Shown: piece by piece, positions 26,352 to 35,244 of the stretch
How positions within the stretch are numbered: position 1 is the first letter of the stretch
Layout: every line of letters begins with the position of its first letter
From: M3007 sp046329435
GTDB lineage: Bacteria > Bacteroidota > Bacteroidia > Chitinophagales > Saprospiraceae
NCBI GenBank assembly: GCA_046329435.1
Contig: JAXLUR010000005.1
Span: 496,001-560,000, forward strand
DNA: 64,000 nt
Direction of reading: 5' to 3'
The notes under the pieces: model-generated
The model's database searches: none
Told to the model about the DNA's origin: nothing
What the model saw: the letters and a program-made list of their open reading frames with translations, nothing else
Translations under genes and position numbers: made by a program

Positions 26352-26375
26352 GTATGCTGTCGGTCGGACAAAAAA

Positions 26376-26792
26376 TTATTGTTCTTTCTTGTCGCCGGCT
26401 TTGGAAGCGCAGCAGGCTTTACCCTGGGAAGCGCCGCCGGAGCAGCAAGCTTTGCCGGAACCGGCGCCTGCACAGGATTTTTTCACCGTGCCGGCTTTGG
26501 CGTCAGCGGGCATCGTTTTCGGAGCCACGTTCACGAAAGTGTTGGTGGCTTCGTCGTATTGTACGCTGACGAAACGGACATTGCCCTGAGCGTCAGCTTC
26601 TTTGCGGACATAGGATACTGCGCCGTCGTCGGCCATGCGTTTTTCGATGCTGGGGTCAGCAGCGGCGGCTTTGGCAGCTTTGCCTGCGCAGCAGGAAGCG
26701 CCGGTAGCGGTAGCCGATTTGGTGCACTGGGCGTTGGCAGCAGCAATGCCGAGGAAGAAGAGGAACGGCATCAGGAAAAGAACTTTCTTCAT
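26376..26792 (-). CDS. Small Cys-rich secreted protein
   Basis: 138 residues from the ATG at 26792 (MKKVLFLMPFLFFLGIAAANAQ, a clear signal peptide; a start at 26900 would precede it with charged residues). The mature part has eight cysteines, six of them in CC pairs: SCCAGK near the start and the repeated GKACC near the C-terminus. The middle has GNVRFVSVQYDEATNTFVNVAP, a beta-like stretch. CC pairs in a lysine-rich setting may bind metal or form disulfides; neither is shown. A terminator follows; the CtpA gene lies 131 bases upstream on the same strand. Confidence 0.65.
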   Translation of the reverse strand: MKKVLFLMPFLFFLGIAAANAQCTKSATATGASCCAGKAAKAAAADPSIEKRMADDGAVSYVRKEADAQGNVRFVSVQYDEATNTFVNVAPKTMPADAKAGTVKKSCAGAGSGKACCSGGASQGKACCASKAGDKKEQ

Positions 26793-26922
26793 AGCGGGAA
26801 ATCCAATTTTAATGGTGAGAGTGAAGATTTTCAATGATTTGGACGTCAAATGTACTTCCAGGTTGCTTTCGGTTGGTTGTTTTTTGATAAACCTTAACAC
26901 GCCACGGTGTGTTCAACACATT

Positions 26923-28554
26923 TTAACGCCCGTTCAGAATTTTGTCGTAGCGGGCCGGGTCGTTGAGCAGTTTGACGGCCTCTTCCACCTCGGGGTCATT
27001 TTTCAATGATTTGCGCACTTTGCCGCGCTGGAAGTAGTACCGGCCCACGATTTCCTGTTCAATTTCACGAATAATTCGCGTTTTGTTGCGGGTCATTTCG
27101 TCCTTTTTGGCGGCTTTGATTTTGCTGTCCATCGCCTGTAGGTCGCCGGAAAGCGCGAGGTTTTCTTTGTCGGCAGCGGTCTGGAGTTCTTTCAGTTTTT
27201 TCTCGGCCTCCGATTCATAGGAAAAGTCGCGCTTTTGTACGTAGCGGGTAAAATCGTCCCATTCCGTAAAGTTGAACACCTCGATGGAGTCGATACTCGG
27301 GTGTTTGAATGCCCACTGGGTGACGTAATCGAAAATGATGTTTTGGTCGAGCAATGCCCGCACGATGCCGGTTGCCGTATCGACGGGGAGCATCACGTCG
27401 GGCGTCACGCCGCCGCCATCGAGTACGGGGCGGCCGTTGCGGGTTTTGAACCGCGCGCGTTCGCTGTCGGGGATATCGACGGGCTGGCCGTTTTTATAAC
27501 GCACGGCCTGGATGCAGCGCCCCGAGGGAATGTAGTATTTGGCGGTGGTGAGTTTGATTTTGGCATTGTAGCCGAGGTCTTTGGTGTTTTGCACCAGCCC
27601 TTTGCCAAAACTGCGCTGCCCCATGAGCACGGCCCGGTCGAGGTCTTGCAGCGAACCGCTCACGATCTCGGAAGCCGAGGCGCTTCTTTTGTCGATCAGC
27701 ACCACGACGCGGATGTTTTGATCGACGGAAGGCCCGACGGTGCGGAAACTGCGATCCCATTCGGGCACCTTGCCTTTGGTGCTGACCACCATTTCGCCGG
27801 TGGGCACAAACACATTGACCACATTGACCGCCTCGTTGAGCAGGCCGCCGCCGTTGTCGCGCAGGTCGAGAATGACGCCTTTCAGGCCGGGGTTTTTGGC
27901 TTTCAGTTCTTCCAGGCCGCGCGCCACGTGCTCGCCGGCGTCCTGCGTGAAGGTCGTCAGGTTGATATACCCGATGCCTTCGGCCACGATGCCGGAGTGG
28001 GGCACGTTGGGTACTTCCACTTCTTCGCGTACGAGATTGATTTTGAGGTCTTTGCTTTCGCCGGGTCGCCGCACCATGATATCGACCGAGGTGCCGGGAA
28101 AGCCGCGCAGGAATTCGAGAACCTGGGCTTCTGTTTTGCCCTGGGCGCTTTGTCCCTGCACGGAAAGGATGGCGTCGCCGACTTTAAGGCCGGCTTTCTG
28201 GGCGGGGCTGTGTTCGAGAATTTCGGTGACAACCACGTAGTCGCCCATTCGTTTGCCGGAGGCGCCCAGGCCGTTGTATTTGCCGTCGGTCTGGATGCGA
28301 TAGCCTTCGATGTCGGTTTCGGAAATGTAGTTGGTGTAGGGGTCGAGGCCTTCGAGCATGGCATCGAGGCCGGTGCGCATGAGGCGGCCGGGGTCGAGTT
28401 CGTCCACATAGCCGTGGTTGATTTCTTTGTAGGCGTTGGCGAAAATTTCCAGGTTTTTGGAAATTTCAAAATACTTGCCGGGCGTGCCGTTTTGGGCGCC
28501 GAGGCCCGTGACGAACAGGATGGCGAGGCAAACGGAAAGGTGTTTTTTTGTCAT
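26923..28554 (-). CDS. S41-family C-terminal processing peptidase
   Basis: 543 residues from the ATG at 28554, with a signal peptide (residues 1-20, ending LGAQ). A PDZ domain (about 92-175) has GLGASGKRMGD and HSPAQKAGLKVGDAILSVQG. The peptidase domain follows with the serine in SASASE (S293) and the lysine in SFGKG (K318), spaced 25 residues, as in CtpA/Prc. DLRDNGGG is the conserved oxyanion-side block. It cleaves C-terminal tails of envelope proteins in the periplasm. A helical C-terminal tail (about 430-543) extends past the core. The esterase gene lies upstream on the same strand. Confidence 0.93.
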   Translation of the reverse strand: MTKKHLSVCLAILFVTGLGAQNGTPGKYFEISKNLEIFANAYKEINHGYVDELDPGRLMRTGLDAMLEGLDPYTNYISETDIEGYRIQTDGKYNGLGASGKRMGDYVVVTEILEHSPAQKAGLKVGDAILSVQGQSAQGKTEAQVLEFLRGFPGTSVDIMVRRPGESKDLKINLVREEVEVPNVPHSGIVAEGIGYINLTTFTQDAGEHVARGLEELKAKNPGLKGVILDLRDNGGGLLNEAVNVVNVFVPTGEMVVSTKGKVPEWDRSFRTVGPSVDQNIRVVVLIDKRSASASEIVSGSLQDLDRAVLMGQRSFGKGLVQNTKDLGYNAKIKLTTAKYYIPSGRCIQAVRYKNGQPVDIPDSERARFKTRNGRPVLDGGGVTPDVMLPVDTATGIVRALLDQNIIFDYVTQWAFKHPSIDSIEVFNFTEWDDFTRYVQKRDFSYESEAEKKLKELQTAADKENLALSGDLQAMDSKIKAAKKDEMTRNKTRIIREIEQEIVGRYYFQRGKVRKSLKNDPEVEEAVKLLNDPARYDKILNGR

Positions 28555-28669
28555 GTTATTTTTAAAAATTGTCGGGCAGACGGGGCAAAAATAGAACGGC
28601 TGACCGGCGAGGTAAAAAAGTTTTCCGACCAAGCGGCCTTGCGGCGCATCGATCGGCTCATCCAAGGGT

Positions 28670-29437
28670 TTATTTCAAAAAATCGCGCAGCAAAGCCAGC
28701 AGCTCGGCGGGTTTTTCGGCGTGCACCCAATGGCCGGCGCCTTCGATGGTTGCGATCTCCGCCTGCGGGAACAGGCTGCGGATTAACGCAAAATCGCTGT
28801 CTTTGATATAGTCCGAGCGGCTTCCGCGGATGAAAAGCGCGGGTTTGTCAAATGGATGGGCGCCCGGGCCGCCTACGGGAGCGAGGATGTCGGCATAGGC
28901 GCGGCGAAGGGCGGCCAGGTTCATTTTCCAGGTAAAACCGCCGTCGGGGCGTCGTGTGATGTTTTTCAGGAGAAACTGACGGATACCGAAATCGGCGATC
29001 CGCGCGGCGAGAAAATCGTCGGCTTCCTGCCGGGTGGCGATGTGGTCGAGGTCAAGCGCGTCGAGCGCCTGGAAAATATGGGTATGGTTGTCGCTGGCGC
29101 GGCCGGGGGCAATGTCCACTACCACGAGTTTGTCCACGCGGTCGGGGTGGTCGAGCGCCAGTTGCATGGCGACTTTTCCGCCCATGGAATGCCCGACGAC
29201 GGAAGCCGAAAACATCCAGTGCGCTTCCATGAAAGCCTGAATATCGTCGGCCATGGCGGGGTAAGTGTGGGTGTCGGCCCAGGGCGAGCGGCCGTGGTTG
29301 CGCAGGTCGGGCGTCACGACGAGGTGCTGATCGGCCAGGTGTTTGGCGATGGTTTGCCAGTTGTCGGAAAAGCCGAACAAGCCGTGCAAAATGAGCACCG
29401 GGTGACCCTGACCAAATTCTCGATAATACAATTCCAT
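28670..29437 (-). CDS. Alpha/beta hydrolase (YbfF-like esterase)
   Basis: 255 residues from the ATG at 29437; the longer reading adds a Cys/Pro-rich stretch without meaning. Oxyanion segment LILHGLFGFSDNW (15-27), TPDLRNHGRS, nucleophile S84 in VGHSMGG, and a late HWVHAEKP with the catalytic His. This set resembles E. coli YbfF and related short-chain acyl esterases. There is no signal peptide, so it acts in the cytoplasm. Divergent from the TPR lipoprotein gene. Confidence 0.9.
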   Translation of the reverse strand: MELYYREFGQGHPVLILHGLFGFSDNWQTIAKHLADQHLVVTPDLRNHGRSPWADTHTYPAMADDIQAFMEAHWMFSASVVGHSMGGKVAMQLALDHPDRVDKLVVVDIAPGRASDNHTHIFQALDALDLDHIATRQEADDFLAARIADFGIRQFLLKNITRRPDGGFTWKMNLAALRRAYADILAPVGGPGAHPFDKPALFIRGSRSDYIKDSDFALIRSLFPQAEIATIEGAGHWVHAEKPAELLALLRDFLK

Positions 29438-29522
29438 AAACGGAAAACACGCGCCGGGGGCGCCAGGTTGCATGGGTAAAGTGCAGCAGCTAAATTACCG
29501 CCCCTGCAAACACCAAAGGGGC

Positions 29523-29530
29523 TAATTTTG
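29523..29530 (+). promoter_or_regulatory. -7 box TAATTTTG of the TPR lipoprotein gene
   Basis: TAATTTTG lies 42 bases before the ATG at 29573. It matches TAnnTTTG but no well placed TTG is seen upstream. Confidence 0.35.
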
Positions 29531-29572
29531 CGCACCTTTCAAACCCGGACAAATTTTCAACAAGACTGCAAC

Positions 29573-30586
29573 ATGCGCATATTCACGATCGCCCTCGCCC
29601 TTGCGGGCCTTTCTTTCTTCCTTGCCTGCAAAAACGACTCGACCAAAAACAACCGCCCGCCCGACGCGCCGCAGGATCCCGAGCTCGTGGCGCTCGACGA
29701 GTTGCTGGCCAAAGACCCCAAAAATGATTCCCTCCTGTACCGCCGGGCCGAGGTCTATTATCGCCTCGAAGGCTACGACGAAGCCCTGAACGACATCGAA
29801 AAAGCCCTGGCCCTCGATTCGAGCCACGTGGCCTACTACCACCTCATGGCCGACGTGATGCTCGACTATGCGCGCCCCAACGACTCCAAACGCGCCATCG
29901 AAGTGCTGGAAAAAGCCTCGGCCAAATTCCCGACCAGCATCCATACCCTGCTCAAACTCAGCGAATTCAACCTCATCGTGCGCCGCCACTCCCAGGCGCT
30001 GGCGGCCATCGACAAGGTGCTTCGGCAAGACCCGCTCAACCCCGAAGGCTTCTTTATGACCGGCCGCGTCGCGCTCGACATGGGCGATACCACCAGGGCC
30101 ATCAAAGCCCTGCAAAAAGCCACTCAGCTCGATGCTACCAACCTCGATGCCTGGATGTTCCTGGGCAAAATTATGACCAACCGCAACGACCCCGTTGCCC
30201 TTCAGTATTTCGACAACGTGTTGCGCCTCGACTCGACCAACCTGGAAGCACGCGAGTTCAAAGGCGTGTTTTACAAACGCCTCGGCCAGTTCGACAAGGC
30301 TTTTCAGGTGTACCGCGACATCATTGTGCGCAACCCCGACTACGCCGACGCCTACTTCGACATGGGTGTGATCTACCTCGAAATGGACTCCCTGCAAAAG
30401 GCTTACGACAACTTCGATATCGCTGTCAAAGTGGACCAGCTGTTCGTCAAAGCCTACTATTATCGCGGCCTGACGGCCGAACTTCAGGGTAAACCCGATG
30501 CCGCCCGCCTCGATTTCGAGCAGGCCAGCAAAATGTCGCCGAACTGGGAGGAGCCGAAAGAAGCGCTGAAACGATTGAATCAGTAG
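29573..30586 (+). CDS. TPR-repeat lipoprotein
   Basis: 337 residues from the ATG at 29573. The signal MRIFTIALALAGLSFFLAC puts the lipidated cysteine at residue 19. The rest is at least seven tetratricopeptide units, e.g. YRRAEVYYRLEGYDEALND, GRVALDMGDTTRAIKALQKA and FKGVFYKRLGQFDKAFQVYRD, ending DAARLDFEQASKMSP. TPR solenoids bind peptides or partner proteins; here the partner is outer-membrane or periplasmic and unknown. No related gene lies next to it. Confidence 0.85.
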   Translation: MRIFTIALALAGLSFFLACKNDSTKNNRPPDAPQDPELVALDELLAKDPKNDSLLYRRAEVYYRLEGYDEALNDIEKALALDSSHVAYYHLMADVMLDYARPNDSKRAIEVLEKASAKFPTSIHTLLKLSEFNLIVRRHSQALAAIDKVLRQDPLNPEGFFMTGRVALDMGDTTRAIKALQKATQLDATNLDAWMFLGKIMTNRNDPVALQYFDNVLRLDSTNLEAREFKGVFYKRLGQFDKAFQVYRDIIVRNPDYADAYFDMGVIYLEMDSLQKAYDNFDIAVKVDQLFVKAYYYRGLTAELQGKPDAARLDFEQASKMSPNWEEPKEALKRLNQ

Positions 30587-30618
30587 GCCGGCGAAGTCTT
30601 TGTCGCCCCGATAAAGGG

Positions 30619-30769
30619 GCTGTCTCACAAGTCGCCCTTGCGCCAGGCAAGCCAATGATTGTTTGGTTGTTAATCAAAAAACCGGGATGAAGCCCATCAT
30701 TATTCCATGAATCAGCGCCATCCCCGACAACAATCTGCCTGTCTGCGGGTAAACAACTTATGAGACAGC
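30619..30769. mobile_element. MITE-like element with 14-bp terminal inverted repeats
   Basis: GCTGTCTCACAAGT (30619-30632) and ACTTATGAGACAGC (30756-30769) are inverted copies with one mismatch and bound 151 bases with no coding sequence. GGCTGTCTCATAAGT-like ends are known for several IS families, so this may be a non-autonomous derivative or an IS remnant. No flanking direct repeat is convincing by eye. Confidence 0.6.
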
Positions 30770-30775
30770 TTCTTT

Positions 30776-30976
30776 TTAATCCGTTTCTTCCAGATGAAAA
30801 ATCTCTTCCAGGGGTTTTTCGAACACCCGGGCAATTTTCAGGGCCAGCACGGTGGAGGGCACGTAGCGGCCGTTTTCGATGGAATGGATGGTTTGGCGGC
30901 TGACGCCCGTGCGTTCGGCCAGTTCCGCCTGGGAAATGTCGAGCCGGGCGCGTTCTTCACGCAGGCGGTTTTTCAT
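30776..30976 (-). CDS. XRE-family helix-turn-helix regulator
   Basis: 66 residues; ISQAELAERTGVSRQTIHSIENGRYVPS is a Cro/C1-type helix-turn-helix, and the protein is little more than this DNA-binding domain (residues about 5-60), as in small YozG-like regulators. Its ATG overlaps the stop of the membrane protein gene (ATGA at 30973-30976), so the pair is probably translated together, and the regulator may respond to or control the membrane protein. Its 3' end is 7 bases from the MITE-like element. Confidence 0.9.
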   Translation of the reverse strand: MKNRLREERARLDISQAELAERTGVSRQTIHSIENGRYVPSTVLALKIARVFEKPLEEIFHLEETD

Positions 30977-31437
30977 GTCGTTTCGATGGTTTCGTCGGCC
31001 GATTCCTGGTTGCTGAGATACAAGACATAGTGAAAGCGCAGCAAGAATACGATCAGGGGCGTGAACAAATTAAACAACATGGCGTAAAAGAAATTGCCGC
31101 CGTACAACAGCCAGTTGGCCGCCAGCAAGATGCCGAACTGAAACAGAAAACTCCATTGAAAAGCTTCCAGGCGGATGAGCTGCACGCGCTCGTCTTCGTG
31201 CCTGACCCGGCTGAAAGCCATCATCAGGAGGCCGACGAGTAAAAGGGTCAAGGCCAGTTCCTGGGTAAAATTTTCGAATCGAGACACCAGAAATTCGTCC
31301 TCCTTGCGGAGGTTGAAGCCGAAACCCGGAATTTCAAAATTGCCGAACACCGTCAGGGCGCCCAGCACGGCGCCCGCCAGCGCCAGTACGAAACCAACCG
31401 GTTTCCAAACGGTCGGGAGCAAACGAAGTGTTTTCAT
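30973..31437 (-). CDS. Membrane protein, four helices, paired with the XRE regulator
   Basis: 154 residues from the ATG at 31437; the longer reading adds only a short AT-rich segment. Four hydrophobic segments (about 10-28, 60-78, 96-112, 117-137) include VGFVLALAGAVLGALTVFG, LALTLLLVGLLMMAFS and FQFGILLAANWLLYG. The topology resembles DUF2178-type proteins that pair with small XRE regulators; I am not sure of the family. Function unknown. Confidence 0.7.
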   Translation of the reverse strand: MKTLRLLPTVWKPVGFVLALAGAVLGALTVFGNFEIPGFGFNLRKEDEFLVSRFENFTQELALTLLLVGLLMMAFSRVRHEDERVQLIRLEAFQWSFLFQFGILLAANWLLYGGNFFYAMLFNLFTPLIVFLLRFHYVLYLSNQESADETIETT

Positions 31438-31519
31438 GATGTAAAGTATTTTTGTACAAATGTAAAGCAAAGTTTACAAAAAGACAAAAATATTTTACCT
31501 TTAATAAGTAGCAAAAAAA

Positions 31520-32773
31520 TTAATACAGGTCAAGTGCCTTCAACTTGAGAATGGTTTGAGAAAGGCCGTCCCGCGAGGTTCTGAGCCATATTTTGCCGTC
31601 GGCGCCGACCAGAATAAATTGCGGTAAAGCATGGACGTTCAATAAGTCGGCCACATTGCACCATTCCGCACCGCCCGCCTCCAGTTGACAATTTTTGGGA
31701 ATACAATAGGACTGACGCCTGGACAGTGCGTTGTTGCTGATACAGGCCTCTGTTCTTGAAATAAGAGTATCTTTGAAAATAAACGGATAATAAATCATCT
31801 GAACTTTACCTTTAGCAGAAAGGCGTTCATCTAGCGCCTTGACCTCGGGCAGTTCTTCCATACAAGGCGCGCACCACTCGCCCCAAAAATGTAAGAGGAA
31901 AAACGGCGTGTTTGACCAGCTAATCGCGTCAGATCCCGTCATCTGGTTTTTCTCCGTCAACGCCCTTAATATCGCCATATCTACATATTGCCCTTCGCGA
32001 AAGCCTTGAATTCGATCGCCCCTGACAGCTTCTATTGACGCTTTATTGCCGCATAAATCAATGTTGCTCAATCTGTACCATTTGCCGCTAAACTTAAAAG
32101 GTTCGTTTATTTGGAACGATAACAATGAATCTGATGGCACCCCAGGGTCCTTGTAGTAACACCACATTTTGTAATAATGCGCTTGAATGTTGACTACCAG
32201 CGTATCTCCTTCAACTAAATACCTCGCCCGGTATTGCAAATAGTTTTGAATTTCGATGCTTTGAAATTTTCCTCCGACTGCATTGACGTTGATCATCAAG
32301 GGTAAAATAATTTCACAGGCCAACCCATTTTGCCAAAGGCAAATCGGTTTGAAAACTAAAGCAGGAGCATTAATATCTATCGTATCCCTTGTGTTATTGT
32401 CGAAATAGTAATCACCTTCCGCGTCAAAGACTAACACGGCTTTATTTTTATCCAACAAGCGAAAAATCAAAGGCCGGGCAGATAAGTTTTTCCCCTGTTT
32501 ATAAAATGCAGTGAGGCAAGGATCGCTTGGAAGTAAATTTAACGCGTTTAGATTGATCATTTGGTAACCCTTCCAACGGCTTGAAACAGAGTCGGGAATT
32601 TTTTCAGTATCGTTAGCCGAAATATACAGTATCGGAATGATTACTTGCCCGGGAACAGGATACTCAAAAGTCCGTGCTAAATGGATTTCCTCAGGGGACT
32701 GCCCTCGAAGAGTACATCCTAAAAGAAATGAGATGGCCGTAGCTATCCCACCAATGATTATTTTTTGAACCAT
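31520..32773 (-). CDS. TlpA-type thioredoxin-fold lipoprotein
   Basis: 417 residues from the ATG at 32773. The signal MVQKIIIGGIATAISFLLGC ends in a lipobox with lipidation at Cys20. A long N-terminal beta-rich part (about 25-275) with no recognised motif is followed by a thioredoxin fold with FLLHFWGEWCAPCMEELPEVKAL, whose CxxC (WCAPC) is the redox site, and a late LPQFILVGADGKIW block. TlpA proteins reduce disulfides or handle thiols in the periplasm. The gene lies in DNA visibly AT-richer than its neighbours, together with the small lipoprotein gene upstream. Confidence 0.85.
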   Translation of the reverse strand: MVQKIIIGGIATAISFLLGCTLRGQSPEEIHLARTFEYPVPGQVIIPILYISANDTEKIPDSVSSRWKGYQMINLNALNLLPSDPCLTAFYKQGKNLSARPLIFRLLDKNKAVLVFDAEGDYYFDNNTRDTIDINAPALVFKPICLWQNGLACEIILPLMINVNAVGGKFQSIEIQNYLQYRARYLVEGDTLVVNIQAHYYKMWCYYKDPGVPSDSLLSFQINEPFKFSGKWYRLSNIDLCGNKASIEAVRGDRIQGFREGQYVDMAILRALTEKNQMTGSDAISWSNTPFFLLHFWGEWCAPCMEELPEVKALDERLSAKGKVQMIYYPFIFKDTLISRTEACISNNALSRRQSYCIPKNCQLEAGGAEWCNVADLLNVHALPQFILVGADGKIWLRTSRDGLSQTILKLKALDLY

Positions 32774-32780
32774 TTTAATA

Positions 32781-33122
32781 TCAATTTCGGTATAATCCAA
32801 TGGAAACCAGTTGGTCTCCCTGAAAACAGCCAAGCCCTACCTGCCCAGTAGGAACATATACTATGGGAGAGCAATGATCTCCTTCACGAGGCATGGTGCC
32901 ACCTAAGCCATCCGCCCATGCACAATGGATAGTGCGTTCCTGTGATAATTCAGAAATATTGCCAGACTTAAATGGAAGGGCTGCTATTTCTTCTGGGGTC
33001 AGAATCCGATAATCATCGATATTACTCGGTAAAGACAGGCTGCTTTCCGATTTGGTACACGAAACCTGCCCCCAAAAAAGGAATAAAAGAATTGTGCCGA
33101 AAAGAAGAAAAGTTAACTTCAT
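32781..33122 (-). CDS. Small lipoprotein, 113 aa
   Basis: The signal MKLTFLLFGTILLFLFWGQVSC ends in a lipobox with the lipidated cysteine at residue 22. The mature part has three further cysteines (IHCAW, DHCSP, GLGC), suitable for a disulfide. It lies only 7 bases upstream of the TlpA-type gene on the same strand, so the two are probably co-transcribed, and this protein may be its substrate or partner. No family recognised. AT-rich codon usage like the TlpA gene. Confidence 0.65.
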   Translation of the reverse strand: MKLTFLLFGTILLFLFWGQVSCTKSESSLSLPSNIDDYRILTPEEIAALPFKSGNISELSQERTIHCAWADGLGGTMPREGDHCSPIVYVPTGQVGLGCFQGDQLVSIGLYRN

Positions 33123-33308
33123 AATGATTGAGTTTGCTTAATAAAAATAACAAAATCAGGTTATTGACAGAACAAAAAAAACAGATTCTGTCTTTTTTCC
33201 AAATATTTAACAATCATTTTTTGATATAAATCGAAATTTCAATCACCGTACCTTTGCAAACTTTTTACCGCCGCACCCTGTTTTTAGCGGTATTAGCGAA
33301 AAAAATAC

Positions 33309-35174
33309 ATGTTTCCCACCTACGATGTCATAGTAGTCGGCGCCGGTCATGCCGGCTGTGAAGCGGCGGTTGCCGCGGCCAACCTGGGCTGTAAAGTTCT
33401 GCTGGCCACCATGAACATGCAGACCATCGGTCAGATGAGCTGCAACCCCGCCATGGGCGGCGTGGCCAAAGGCCAGATCGTGCGCGAAATCGACGCCTTG
33501 GGCGGTTATTCGGGCATCGTGACCGATCACACCATGATCCAGTTCCGCATGCTCAACCGCTCCAAGGGGCCGGCCATGTGGAGCCCCCGCGCGCAAAGCG
33601 ACCGCATGCAGTTTGCAGCCAAATGGCGCCAGCTGCTCGAAGCGCATCCCAACATCGACTTCTGGCAGGAAATGGTGGCCGGACTCGTGGTCAAAGACGG
33701 CCGCGTATGCGGAGTGCGCACGGGTATGGGCATCGGGATCGAAGGCCGCGCCGTGGTGCTCACCAACGGCACCTTCCTCAACGGCATCATCCACATCGGC
33801 GAAAAACAATTCGGCGGCGGCAGGGCCGGCGAATCGGCCGCGCGCGGCATCACCGAACAACTCGTGCAACTGGGCTTCGAAGCCGGCCGTATGAAAACCG
33901 GCACCCCGCCGCGCATCGACGGCCGCTCGATCGATTATTCGCGCATGGAAGTGCAGCCCGGCGATGTGCCCGCCGGCAAATTTTCCTATACCGACACTCC
34001 GCCGCTGACCGAACAGCTGCCCTGCCACATCACTTACACCAACCGCAAAGTACACGACATCCTGCGCACGGGTTTCGACCAGTCGCCCATGTTCAACGGG
34101 CGCATTCAGGGCGTCGGGCCGCGCTATTGCCCGAGCATAGAAGACAAGATCGACCGCTTTTCCGAGAAGGAATCGCACCAGCTTTTTATCGAGCCGGAAG
34201 GCCGCGATACCGTGGAGATTTACATCAACGGCTTTTCCTCCTCCCTGCCCGAAGACGTGCAGTTCAAGGCGCTGCGCGAAATTTCGGGACTGGAAAATGC
34301 TAAAATGTTCCGCCCGGGCTACGCCATCGAATACGATTATTTCCCACCCACCCAGCTGAAACTTTCACTCGAAACCCACCTGGTTAAAAACCTGTTTTTC
34401 GCCGGCCAGATCAACGGCACCACGGGCTACGAGGAAGCCGGCTGCCAGGGCCTCGTCGCGGGCCTCAACGCCGCGCTGGCCGTGAAAGAGGAAGAACCGC
34501 TTGTGCTCAAACGCTCCGAAGCCTACATCGGTGTGCTGATCGACGACCTGGTGAACAAGGGCACCGAAGAGCCCTACCGCATGTTTACGAGCCGGGCCGA
34601 ATACCGCATTTTGCTGCGCCAGGACAATGCCGACCTGCGCCTCACGCCCATCGCACACCGACTCGGCGTACGCGGCGCCGACGAGCGTATGCACCGCGTG
34701 CGCGCCAAACAGGAGGCCGCCACCGCCATCGAGCAGTTTTTCCGCAATACCTCCGTGTCGCCCGACGAGATCAATGGCTACCTCGCTTCCGTCGATTCGG
34801 CGCCCACTGTGCAAAAAGTCAAATTGTACAACATTCTCCTGCGCCCGCAGGTCGATATCGGCTCCCTCGCGGCGGCCTTGCCCGGGCTCGGACAGTTTTT
34901 GTCGCCTTACGAGCGCGAGTTTGCCGAACTGGCCGAAATCAACATGAAGTACGACGGCTACATCCAGAAGGAACAGGAACTGGTGAACAAAATGAACCGT
35001 TTCGAAGACCTGCGCCTGCAGGAAGACTTCGACTACCAGGCCATTCAGGCCCTGAGCATAGAGGCAAGGCTCAAACTGAGCCAGGCGCGCCCGCGCACAC
35101 TGGGCCAGGCCAGCCGCATTTCGGGGGTGAGCCCGGCGGACGTGAGCGTGCTGCTGATTCATCTGGGCCGGTAA
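33309..35174 (+). CDS. mnmG: tRNA uridine-5-carboxymethylaminomethyl modification enzyme MnmG
   Basis: 621 residues, full length. The FAD Rossmann motif GAGHAGCEAA is at 9-18; NPAMGGVAKGQIVREIDALGG is the MnmG signature; PRYCPSIEDKI and the C-terminal ESEGQ-type EAGCQGLVAGLNAAL follow, with the helical C-terminal domain needed to bind MnmE. With MnmE it adds the carboxymethylaminomethyl group to U34 of tRNAs reading purine-ending codons. MnmE is not in this window. A TACCTTTG box at 33249-33256 may be its promoter. Confidence 0.97.
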   Translation: MFPTYDVIVVGAGHAGCEAAVAAANLGCKVLLATMNMQTIGQMSCNPAMGGVAKGQIVREIDALGGYSGIVTDHTMIQFRMLNRSKGPAMWSPRAQSDRMQFAAKWRQLLEAHPNIDFWQEMVAGLVVKDGRVCGVRTGMGIGIEGRAVVLTNGTFLNGIIHIGEKQFGGGRAGESAARGITEQLVQLGFEAGRMKTGTPPRIDGRSIDYSRMEVQPGDVPAGKFSYTDTPPLTEQLPCHITYTNRKVHDILRTGFDQSPMFNGRIQGVGPRYCPSIEDKIDRFSEKESHQLFIEPEGRDTVEIYINGFSSSLPEDVQFKALREISGLENAKMFRPGYAIEYDYFPPTQLKLSLETHLVKNLFFAGQINGTTGYEEAGCQGLVAGLNAALAVKEEEPLVLKRSEAYIGVLIDDLVNKGTEEPYRMFTSRAEYRILLRQDNADLRLTPIAHRLGVRGADERMHRVRAKQEAATAIEQFFRNTSVSPDEINGYLASVDSAPTVQKVKLYNILLRPQVDIGSLAAALPGLGQFLSPYEREFAELAEINMKYDGYIQKEQELVNKMNRFEDLRLQEDFDYQAIQALSIEARLKLSQARPRTLGQASRISGVSPADVSVLLIHLGR

Positions 35175-35244
35175 TAAATAAGGACTTTCATTTGGCAGGG
35201 CCCCGCGATTTTGGCTTCTTTGCAAGCCTGAATACCGGACCATC

